From the NCBI GenBank assembly GCA_045530725.1, contig JAZSCT010000071.1:1-21916 (forward strand): a stretch of 21,916 nt of DNA, read 5' to 3'. Source of the stretch: SIG435 sp045530725 (GTDB taxonomy: Bacteria > Bacillota > Clostridia > UMGS1810). The notes below the pieces were generated by a model that made no database searches, was not told where the DNA came from, and saw only the letters and a list, made by a program, of their open reading frames with translations. Shown one piece after another: positions 6,673-13,419 of this stretch; position 1 is the stretch's first letter, and each line of letters opens with the position of its first letter. The position numbers were made by a program, and so were the translations under genes.

Positions 6673-7698
6673 ATGTCAAAAAAAGTAGTAACTTTCGGTG
6701 AAATTATGCTTCGTCTTCAGACACCTTCATATCAGAGAATTTCACAGACCAAATCATTGGAAGTAGAATTTGGCGGTGGAGAAGCAAACGTTGCAGTATC
6801 TGTATCCAACTATGGAATGCAGGGATGTTTCGTAACCAAACTTCCTGACAATGCATGGGGAGATAAATGTATTTCCGAACTGAGAGCAATGAATGTTTGC
6901 ACAAAGCACATTGCAAGAGGCGGAGACAGAATCGGTGTTTATTTTGTAGAAAAGGGTGCTTCACAGAGAGCATCAACTGTACTTTATGACAGAGCAAATT
7001 CTGCAATAGCATTGGCTTCATCAGATGACTTCAACTGGGAAGAAATCTTCGACGGTGCGGAATGGTTCCATTGGACAGGAATCACTCCTGCTATCTCTGA
7101 TGCATCTGCAGCAAACTGCCTTATGGCTTGTAAGAAAGCAAAAGAAATGGGCGTAAAGGTAAGTTGTGACCTTAACTTCAGAAAGAAACTCTGGACAAGT
7201 GAAAAAGCAGGAAAAGTTATGGCAGAACTTATGCCATATGTAGATGTACTTATCGCAAATGAAGAAGATGCTGAAAAAGTATTCGGTATCAAAGCAAGTG
7301 AAACAAATATCACAGGCGGAGAATTAAGTGACGAAGGATACAAGGATGTTGCAAGACAACTTGTTGAAAAGTTTGGCGTAAAGATGGTTGCAATCACTTT
7401 GAGAGAAAGTATCTCTGCATCAGTAAACAACTGGGCAGCTCTTCTCTATGACGGCAAAGACTTCTTCAAGTCCAAAAAATACAATATCCAGATTGTAGAT
7501 AGAGTAGGCGGCGGAGATTCATTCGGTGGCGGTCTTATCTATGCACTTTTGGCAGGATATTCAAACCAGGATGCAATCGAATTTGCAGTTGCTGCATCAT
7601 GTCTCAAACACTCAATCGAAGGTGACTTCAACCGTGTATCTGTTAAGGAAGTTGAAGCACTTATGAGCGGTGATGGTTCAGGAAGAGTGCAGAGATAA
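6673..7698 (+). CDS. kdgK: 2-keto-3-deoxygluconate kinase-like PfkB sugar kinase
   Basis: Ribokinase-fold (PfkB) kinase, most like those that phosphorylate 2-dehydro-3-deoxygluconate with ATP for cleavage by KDPG aldolase. The 341 residues have the N-terminal TFGEIMLRLQTP strand and FGGGEANVAVSVSNYG (about 34-49), the sugar-binding PfkB signature region. The C-terminal anion-hole motif is DRVGGGDSFGGG at 276-287, with Asp282 the expected catalytic base. FHWTGITPAIS and CDLNFRKKLW are typical of KdgK-type enzymes. The ATG at 6673 follows GGAGGAATT. No aldolase or isomerase gene is adjacent, so the substrate is inferred; another sugar-acid kinase activity is possible. A strong terminator follows directly. 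Confidence 0.85.
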   Translation: MSKKVVTFGEIMLRLQTPSYQRISQTKSLEVEFGGGEANVAVSVSNYGMQGCFVTKLPDNAWGDKCISELRAMNVCTKHIARGGDRIGVYFVEKGASQRASTVLYDRANSAIALASSDDFNWEEIFDGAEWFHWTGITPAISDASAANCLMACKKAKEMGVKVSCDLNFRKKLWTSEKAGKVMAELMPYVDVLIANEEDAEKVFGIKASETNITGGELSDEGYKDVARQLVEKFGVKMVAITLRESISASVNNWAALLYDGKDFFKSKKYNIQIVDRVGGGDSFGGGLIYALLAGYSNQDAIEFAVAASCLKHSIEGDFNRVSVKEVEALMSGDGSGRVQR

Positions 7699-7721
7699 TT
7701 ATTCTTTGTAAATAAAAAATC

Positions 7722-7770
7722 AAGGTTGTCCCCGTAAGTGAATTTTCACTTATTGAGACAACCTTTTTTT
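7722..7770 (+). terminator. Intrinsic terminator after kdgK
   Basis: A two-part stem: AAGGTTGTC (7722-7730) pairs with GACAACCTT (7757-7765), and inside it TAAGTGAA (7735-7742) pairs with TTCACTTA (7745-7752) across a small internal loop. A run of T follows to 7770. Confidence 0.9.
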
Positions 7771-7806
7771 ATGCAAAATGTATCTTACGAAAGATGTCAG
7801 AATCTG

Positions 7807-7835
7807 TTGACAATTAAATATCAGTTTGTTATAAT
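7807..7835 (+). promoter_or_regulatory. Consensus promoter of the permease gene
   Basis: TTGACA (7807-7812) and TATAAT (7830-7835) with a 17-base spacer, both boxes perfect. Transcription would start near 7842. Confidence 0.9.
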
Positions 7836-7839
7836 CTTC

Positions 7840-7865
7840 GGGGTGCAAAACTTTTTTTGCACCCC
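7840..7865 (+). promoter_or_regulatory. 5'-end leader hairpin of the permease mRNA
   Basis: GGGGTGCAAA (7840-7849) pairs perfectly with TTTGCACCCC (7856-7865). It begins at the predicted transcription start, so it would cap the 5' end of the mRNA. No T-run follows, so termination is unlikely; 5' stabilisation or regulation is possible. Related in sequence to the hairpins at 9035 and 15562. Confidence 0.5.
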
Positions 7866-7909
7866 TTAACCAATGACAATGCAGATTTTTGTGAAAGGAA
7901 ACAGGTGCA

Positions 7910-9034
7910 ATGCTTTCTATTGTGTGCAATTTTATAAAAAAGAATACTGTTATGGTGATAGCGTTTTTTGCCGCATTGATAACCTCATTTATAATACCGC
8001 CTGACATTAAATATAAAGATTATTTCGATGTAAAAACTCTTGTGTGTCTATTTTGCGTTTTGTGTGTTGTATGCGCTTTGAAGAATATCAACTTCTTTTA
8101 TATACTTGCTAAAAAGGTGGTCTCATTTTTCAAAAATGCCCGTATGAGTGTTCTTGCACTTGTATATATCACATTTATCGGTTCTATGCTTATAGCAAAT
8201 GATATGGCACTTCTTACATTTCTTCCTTTAGGATATTTTGTATTGAAATCTACAGGCAAGGAAAAGTATATGGCGTTTACTTTTATTATGCAGAATATCG
8301 CTGCAAATCTTGGTGGAATGCTTACACCATTCGGTAATCCTCAGAACCTTTATCTCTATTCTGCATTTGATATAGGAAACCTTGAATTTATGAAAATTAT
8401 GGCACCGCCATTTGTTATTTCTGTGATTATTATCACACTCTGTTGTCTTTGTTTTGTAAAAAAAGAGCCTTTGGAAATAAAGGATGGAGATGTGTCACTT
8501 AATCTGCCAAGAGCATTTGTATATATGGTTCTTTTTTTACTTTCGATACTTATAGTATTTAGGGGGATACCTTACCAGACAGGTCTTGTTGTGATTCCTT
8601 TGGTTTTGTTATTTATGGACACACGTGCCTTAAGAATGGTGGACTATCCTCTTCTTCTGACCTTTGTATTTTTCTTCATATTTGCAGGAAATATGGCAAG
8701 GATAGATGTGATAAAAAACTTTTTTTCATATCTTATGGACAAAAGTGCACTTCTGTTTTCCGTTCTCTCATGTCAGGTGATAAGCAATGTACCTTCTGCT
8801 ATATTGCTGTCACAGTTTACACAAAACTACAGCGATTTGCTTGTGGGAGTAAACATAGGCGGGGTAGGTACACTTATTTCATCCCTTGCAAGCCTTATCA
8901 CATTTTCGGAATATGCAAAACATAATCCTGATAAAATAAGATACTATATAGGACAGTTTTCTTTATATAATTTTGGATTTCTCTTTTTGCTTACAGGGTT
9001 TATGCTGCTAATTAAATATATATATATAAACTAA
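7910..9034 (+). CDS. Permease of the ion transporter superfamily (ArsB/NhaD/CitM-like)
   Basis: A hydrophobic 374-residue inner-membrane protein with roughly ten membrane segments, the first near 14-30. A conserved loop contains GGMLTPFGNPQNLYLYS (about 139-155) and a second region contains ISNVPSAILLS (about 297-307). These resemble the paired re-entrant SNP/GNP-type motifs of the IT superfamily (SLC13, CitM, ArsB, NhaD), which move anions or exchange sodium for protons. The substrate cannot be read from the sequence. The length is somewhat below the 400-450 usual for the group, but both repeats seem present and the C-terminus ends in a membrane segment. The ATG at 7910 follows AAAGGA (7894-7899). 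It is a single-gene unit with its own promoter and terminator. Confidence 0.75.
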   Translation: MLSIVCNFIKKNTVMVIAFFAALITSFIIPPDIKYKDYFDVKTLVCLFCVLCVVCALKNINFFYILAKKVVSFFKNARMSVLALVYITFIGSMLIANDMALLTFLPLGYFVLKSTGKEKYMAFTFIMQNIAANLGGMLTPFGNPQNLYLYSAFDIGNLEFMKIMAPPFVISVIIITLCCLCFVKKEPLEIKDGDVSLNLPRAFVYMVLFLLSILIVFRGIPYQTGLVVIPLVLLFMDTRALRMVDYPLLLTFVFFFIFAGNMARIDVIKNFFSYLMDKSALLFSVLSCQVISNVPSAILLSQFTQNYSDLLVGVNIGGVGTLISSLASLITFSEYAKHNPDKIRYYIGQFSLYNFGFLFLLTGFMLLIKYIYIN

Positions 9035-9070
9035 GGAGATGTAAAAAGCATTTTTGCATCCCCTTTTTTG
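9035..9070 (+). terminator. Intrinsic terminator after the permease gene
   Basis: GGAGATGTAAAAA (9035-9047) pairs with TTTTTGCATCCCC (9051-9063), with one A-C mismatch and one U-G pair, then TTTTTTG. Confidence 0.85.
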
Positions 9071-9073
9071 TTG

Positions 9074-9102
9074 TTGAATTTTTTGTTACTTTATGTTAAA
9101 AT
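9074..9102 (+). promoter_or_regulatory. Promoter of the acyltransferase-ligase pair
   Basis: TTGAAT (9074-9079) and TAAAAT (9097-9102) are 17 bases apart. The ATG at 9103 lies inside or ahead of the expected start of transcription, so 9136 is the better translation start. Confidence 0.65.
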
Positions 9103-9135
9103 ATGCGTAATGGTGTAATTCAAAGGGGGATTATT

Positions 9136-10005
9136 ATGAGAAAATGGGGAGACCGATATGATGCTAAGCGTGTAAGGGATATAGACGGTATGCATTTTTA
9201 TATGGCATACCTTATGCCAAAAAGATGCGATGCAGAAGTCTATATAAATGAAAAAATTGATATTACAGAACTTCTTAAATATATAAAAGAGAAGAATGCA
9301 TCAGGTGAGAGAAAGGTAACACTTTTTCATTGTATGATTGCTGCAGTTGCAAGAACAATCAAAATGCGTCCTCTTCTTAACAGATATATTTCAGGCAAAC
9401 ACTATTATATGAGAGACGAAATATCCATGGGCTTTACAATCAAAAAGCAGTTTGAGGATCATGCGGAAGAAACACTTATGATTTATCGCCCTAAGGATAA
9501 TGAAAGCCTTGTGGATATTACTGACAATCTTACTCCGAAAGTAAAAGAAGCAAAGAAAGAAAAAGACAATGGACAGAGCGTAGATGATATACTAAACATT
9601 GTAAAGAAACTTCCAAAGCCCATAATGCATATATTTATGTTTATTATGAGAGCGATGGACAATCTTGGCCTTATGCCAAAGGCTTTCAGCAGCGTTGATA
9701 CCAACTATTGTTCAGTACTTTTGTCAAATTTAGGAAGCATAAAATGTGATGCGGTGTATCATCACCTTAATAATTTCGGTACAAACGGAATAGTTATTAC
9801 CATTGGCGAGATGCACAAAGAGGTTATGCTCAATGAGGAAAACAAACTTGTTGTACGTGATGTGGTAAACATCGGTGCCACACTTGATGAGAGAATTGCT
9901 GACGGATTTTATTTTGCAAGATCTCTTAAACTGATCAAGCATTTGTTCAAAAATCCTGAACTTCTCGACAAAACTCTTGAGGAGGAAATTGATTTTGAAT
10001 TCTGA
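9136..10005 (+). CDS. E2/CAT-fold acyltransferase without lipoyl domain
   Basis: The 289-residue protein resembles the catalytic core of 2-oxo acid dehydrogenase E2 subunits and chloramphenicol acetyltransferases, which move acyl groups between CoA and an acceptor. There is no lipoyl or E1/E3-binding domain and no adjacent E1 or E3 gene, so it is not an ordinary dehydrogenase subunit. TLFHCMIAAVARTIKMRP (about 57-74) and the C-terminal GATLDERIADGFYFARSL match the fold. In E2 the active site reads DHRxxDG; here it reads D251-E252-R253-I254-A255-D256-G257, so the catalytic His is Glu while Asp is kept. The ATG at 9136 follows AAAGGGGGA. Its end overlaps the ligase start by 11 bases, implying coupled translation. 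The true reaction and acceptor are unknown. Confidence 0.8.
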   Translation: MRKWGDRYDAKRVRDIDGMHFYMAYLMPKRCDAEVYINEKIDITELLKYIKEKNASGERKVTLFHCMIAAVARTIKMRPLLNRYISGKHYYMRDEISMGFTIKKQFEDHAEETLMIYRPKDNESLVDITDNLTPKVKEAKKEKDNGQSVDDILNIVKKLPKPIMHIFMFIMRAMDNLGLMPKAFSSVDTNYCSVLLSNLGSIKCDAVYHHLNNFGTNGIVITIGEMHKEVMLNEENKLVVRDVVNIGATLDERIADGFYFARSLKLIKHLFKNPELLDKTLEEEIDFEF

Positions 10006-11707
10006 GGCTAAGTGGTTTAAGTATTATGGGGATATCCCAAAGACAATAGATTATCCTGATATATCCATGTACAGAATGATAAAGAATGTTCAGGAGAAAT
10101 ATCCCGAGTATGTTGCTTATGATTTCATGGGTAAATCACGTACATATACTGAGTTTATGGAAGAGATAGAGATTTGTGCAAAAGCACTTATGGAAGAAGG
10201 GGTAAAAAAGGGTGATATAGTCACAGTATGTCTTCCAAATGTGCCTCAGGCTATAATTATGTTTTATGCCATAAACAGAATAGGTGCGGTTGCAAGTATG
10301 ATTCATCCTCTTTCTGCAGAAAATGAGATTCTCTTCTACCTTAATGAAACTCAGAGCAGAATGGCTATTACATTGAGCCGTTTTTATGACAAATTTCAGT
10401 CTATAAAGGGAAAAACAAGACTTGAAAAGATTATAGTAGCCAAAATCGACGAAGTGTTGCCTAAGGTCAAAGGCTTTGCATATAAGTTCATCGGCAATGA
10501 ACCTAGGGTAAAAGATCAGCAGGGTGTTATTTCCTGGCCTGATTTTATGAAAAAAGGCAAGGCTTCGGTAAACGAGATTACATATGAAGGATGCGGCCAA
10601 GAAGATGCAGTAATCCTTTTTAGCGGCGGTACAACAGGTACTTCCAAGGGAATCCTTCTTACCAACCTTAATTTCAATGCCCTTGCAATGCAGACAAAGG
10701 AAAGTGCCCAGTGCCTTGATGCAGGGGATACGATGCTTTCCATAATGCCTGTATTCCATGGCTTTGGTCTTGGTGTAGGCATACACACAGTACTTTCATA
10801 CGGAGTGAAATGTGAACTTATCCCACAACTTAATGTAAAAGAGTTTGCAGGATATTTCAAAAAATACAGACCGAACTTTATGGCAGGCGTGCCTACACTT
10901 TTTGAGGCAATGATGCGAAATGAAGATATGAAAAAGGCAGACCTTTCCTGTCTTAAGGGACTTTTCAGCGGTGGAGACTCCCTGTCTATAGAACTTAAGA
11001 AAAAGGTAGATGCCTTTATCAGAGAAAGAGGAGCCAATATTCAGGTAAGAGAAGGCTACGGTACTACTGAATGTGTTACCGCAAGTTGTCTTACACCTAA
11101 GGATTATTACAGAGAAGGAAGTATCGGAATTCCTTTTCCTGATACATTTTACAAAATCGTTATTCCAAGTACTCACGATGAAGCACCTGCAGGACAGATG
11201 GGTGAGATTTGCCTTACAGGACCTACGCTTATGAAAGAGTATATCAATAATCCCAAGGAAACAATGCAGACTCTTCAACTGCACGAAGATGGAAAGATAT
11301 ACCTTCATACAGGGGATCTTGGATATATGGACGAGGATGGATTTATATATTTTGTACAGAGACTCAAACGTATGATTGTCACAAGCGGCTACAATGTATA
11401 TCCTTCACAGATAGAAAATGTCATAGATTCTCACGAGGCAGTTCTTTTCTCGACAGTTATCGGAGTGAAAGATGATTACAGAGTTCAGAGAGTAAAGGCA
11501 TTTATAGTTTTGAAACCGGGCTTTTCTCCCACAGATGAAATAAAGGAATCCATCAGAGCACATTGTGAAAAGAGTATAGCAAAATATGCCCTTCCCAGAG
11601 AATACGAATTCCGTGATTCTCTTCCAAAAACATTGGTTGGCAAAGTTGCATACCGTGAACTTGAAAAAGAAGAAGAAGAAAAACAGAAAAATCTTCAGAA
11701 TGTATAA
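9995..11707 (+). CDS. Acyl-CoA ligase (AMP-forming, ANL superfamily)
   Basis: It activates a carboxylic acid as acyl-AMP and transfers it to CoA. The 570 residues show the ANL core motifs: phosphate-binding FSGGTTGTSKG (about 209-219), YGTTEC (about 355-360), TGDLGYMDEDGF (about 438-449), the hinge RLKRMIVTSGYNVYPSQIE, and LVGKVAYREL near the C-terminus with the catalytic lysine. I chose TTG at 9995 because GGAGG (9981-9985) is 9 bases upstream; TTG at 9977 lies before that site and TTG at 9989 is too close. It overlaps the preceding acyltransferase by 11 bases. It probably acts on medium- or long-chain fatty acids or related acids, but the substrate is not determined. The pairing suggests the ligase supplies acyl-CoA to the acyltransferase. 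Confidence 0.88.
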   Translation: MNSEAKWFKYYGDIPKTIDYPDISMYRMIKNVQEKYPEYVAYDFMGKSRTYTEFMEEIEICAKALMEEGVKKGDIVTVCLPNVPQAIIMFYAINRIGAVASMIHPLSAENEILFYLNETQSRMAITLSRFYDKFQSIKGKTRLEKIIVAKIDEVLPKVKGFAYKFIGNEPRVKDQQGVISWPDFMKKGKASVNEITYEGCGQEDAVILFSGGTTGTSKGILLTNLNFNALAMQTKESAQCLDAGDTMLSIMPVFHGFGLGVGIHTVLSYGVKCELIPQLNVKEFAGYFKKYRPNFMAGVPTLFEAMMRNEDMKKADLSCLKGLFSGGDSLSIELKKKVDAFIRERGANIQVREGYGTTECVTASCLTPKDYYREGSIGIPFPDTFYKIVIPSTHDEAPAGQMGEICLTGPTLMKEYINNPKETMQTLQLHEDGKIYLHTGDLGYMDEDGFIYFVQRLKRMIVTSGYNVYPSQIENVIDSHEAVLFSTVIGVKDDYRVQRVKAFIVLKPGFSPTDEIKESIRAHCEKSIAKYALPREYEFRDSLPKTLVGKVAYRELEKEEEEKQKNLQNV

Positions 11708-11716
11708 TATGAGATT

Positions 11717-11754
11717 ATCAGGATGAAAAAATGACTTTTCATCCTGATTTTTTT
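11717..11754 (+). terminator. Intrinsic terminator after the acyl-CoA ligase gene
   Basis: ATCAGGATGAAAA (11717-11729) and TTTTCATCCTGAT (11736-11748) form a perfect 13-bp stem with loop AATGAC, followed by a run of T. Confidence 0.92.
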
Positions 11755-11757
11755 GTA

Positions 11758-11783
11758 ATATTAGATTATAACCCTCATATAAT
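11758..11783 (+). promoter_or_regulatory. Possible sigma-E-type sporulation promoter of spoIVA
   Basis: CATATAAT (11776-11783) resembles the sigma-E -10 element (CATACAAT), with ATA at 11758-11760 in the -35 position. spoIVA of B. subtilis is transcribed by sigma-E in the mother cell. The spacer is a little short at 15 bases and no sigma-A -35 box is evident, so this is suggestive only. Confidence 0.4.
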
Positions 11784-11815
11784 TGTACAAAGATTATACA
11801 CGGAGGGATATAGAG

Positions 11816-13288
11816 TTGAATAATATTTATAAAGATATTGCGCAAAGGACCGAGGGGGATATTTATATCGGAGTGGTAGGTCCTGTAAGAACAGGCAAAA
11901 GTACGTTTATAAAGCGGTTTATGGAACTTATGATTATTCCAAATATCGAAAACGCCTACAAAAAAGAACGTGCAAGAGACGAACTTCCCGTAAGCGGTGC
12001 AGGAAGAATGATTATGACAACAGAGCCGAAGTTTATCCCCAATGAAGCAATCAGGGTGACACTTTCTGATAATGCAGATATGAATGTAAGGCTTATTGAC
12101 TGTGTGGGATATATTGTAGATGATGCTACTGGACATATGGACGAAGATATTCCCCGAATGGTAAAAACTCCATGGATGGAAGAAGAAATACCTTTTTGTG
12201 ATGCGGCAGAACTTGGCACACAGAAGGTTATACGTGAGCACTCTACCATTGGACTTGTTGTGACATGTGACGGAAGCATTACGGGGATTGAAAGAGACAA
12301 GTATATAGCCGCAGAGGAACGGGTTATAAATGAACTCAAAGAGATAAATAAGCCCTTTGCTATAGTTATGAATACACTTAATCCTGATAGCGACTACACA
12401 AGGAATCTTGCTATGGAACTTGAAAAAAGACACAATGTTCCTGTTCTTTGTATTGACTGTGACAATCTTACAAATGATGACATCACAAACATATTCGAAA
12501 CCCTTCTGATGGAATTTCCTCTTTGTCGCATAGATATAAATATCCCTTCGTGGATTGAGGTATTATCAGGAGAACACGAACTTAAAAATAAACTCTATTC
12601 GGGGATTCTTTCATCTGTAAAGGATGTGACAAACATCCGTGAGGCAAAATCCTTAAAAAGTGTATTTGACAGTTTTGAAGATGTAGAAAGGGTAGATATT
12701 TCCCATATAGATTTGTCAAAGGGAAGAATACTTTTTGAAATACATACAGAAGAAAAACTATTTTATAATATCCTTAAGGAACAGTCAGGACTTGAAATAT
12801 CAGGCAAACAGGATATTATTTCCGTTATGTGTGAAATGGCTCATATGAAAAGACAATTTGACAAGGTTAAGGATGCCTGGGTGGAGGCAGAGGAGACTGG
12901 ATATTCCATTGTGTGTCCCACTATGGAGGATATGAGCCTTGAAGAGCCTGAGATTGTTAAACAGGGCAACAAATTCGGTGTGAAACTACGTGCATCTGCA
13001 CCCTCATATCATATTATAAAAGCAAATGTGGAAGCGGAAATCGCACCTGTGGTAGGATCTGAGAAACAGTCAGAAGAACTTGTACATTACCTCTTGAAAG
13101 AGTTTGATGAAGCACCTGAAAAAATCTGGGAGTCGCATATATTCGGCAAAACCCTCCACGATCTTGTGAATGAAGGCCTTCATACCAAACTTCAGAAAAT
13201 GCCTGTGGATGCACAACTTAAACTATCCGAAACATTGGAAAAAATAATCAACGAAGGCTCAGGAGGGCTTATCTGCATAATACTATAA
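11816..13288 (+). CDS. spoIVA: Stage IV sporulation protein A (spore coat base ATPase)
   Basis: SpoIVA polymerises on the forespore surface with ATP hydrolysis and forms the platform for the spore coat; it also acts in cortex formation. The 490 residues match the family length of about 492. The N-terminus MNNIYKDIAQRTEGDIYIG is followed by Walker A GPVRTGKS (22-29) and a Walker B-like RLIDCVGY (about 92-99); PWMEEEIPF and the invariant-looking C-terminal GGLICIIL are also present. The start is TTG at 11816, after CGGAGGGA (11801-11808); a longer frame to 11783 overlaps the likely promoter. Its presence is the best evidence that the host makes endospores, which in this setting points to Clostridia or a related class. 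Confidence 0.97.
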   Translation: MNNIYKDIAQRTEGDIYIGVVGPVRTGKSTFIKRFMELMIIPNIENAYKKERARDELPVSGAGRMIMTTEPKFIPNEAIRVTLSDNADMNVRLIDCVGYIVDDATGHMDEDIPRMVKTPWMEEEIPFCDAAELGTQKVIREHSTIGLVVTCDGSITGIERDKYIAAEERVINELKEINKPFAIVMNTLNPDSDYTRNLAMELEKRHNVPVLCIDCDNLTNDDITNIFETLLMEFPLCRIDINIPSWIEVLSGEHELKNKLYSGILSSVKDVTNIREAKSLKSVFDSFEDVERVDISHIDLSKGRILFEIHTEEKLFYNILKEQSGLEISGKQDIISVMCEMAHMKRQFDKVKDAWVEAEETGYSIVCPTMEDMSLEEPEIVKQGNKFGVKLRASAPSYHIIKANVEAEIAPVVGSEKQSEELVHYLLKEFDEAPEKIWESHIFGKTLHDLVNEGLHTKLQKMPVDAQLKLSETLEKIINEGSGGLICIIL

Positions 13289-13300
13289 GGTAAAAAATCA

Positions 13301-13346
13301 AAAACTATACCAAAAGGGACCGTCCCTTTTGGTATAGTTTTTCTTT
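13301..13346 (+). terminator. Terminator-like perfect inverted repeat with GGGACGGT core
   Basis: Perfect arms at 13301-13320 and 13322-13341 around a single C, with centre GGGACCGTCCC and outer part AAAACTATACC. The right arm ends in TTTTT, so it can stop transcription after spoIVA. The minus strand reads AAAGGGACGGT, the same core as the tandem repeats at 21340-21375. Confidence 0.75.
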
Positions 13347-13359
13347 ATTTAGAAAAATA

Positions 13360-13389
13360 TGGACAAAATGATATACATAGTTGTAATAT
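13360..13389 (+). promoter_or_regulatory. Possible promoter of the YcdB/SLH gene
   Basis: TGGACA (13360-13365) and TAATAT (13384-13389) with an 18-base spacer. Transcription would start near 13396, about 24 bases before the ATG. A sporulation sigma factor is also conceivable given the spoIVA neighbour. Confidence 0.45.
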
Positions 13390-13419
13390 ATATGTAGGAA
13401 CAACGAAAGGAGAATTACT

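Noticed and set aside
6984..7430. 148-residue minus-strand frame opposite kdgK
   Set aside because: Shadow of the kinase gene; Ser/Thr/Phe-rich composition typical of antisense reading.
10136..11308. Three long minus-strand frames opposite the acyl-CoA ligase
   Set aside because: All are shadows of a gene with all ANL motifs; compositions are atypical and no signals support them.
11405..12433. 342-residue open frame on the minus strand
   Set aside because: It lies opposite the acyl-CoA ligase end, a terminator and the spoIVA start, has Cys/Phe/His-rich low-sense composition, and no ribosome binding site.
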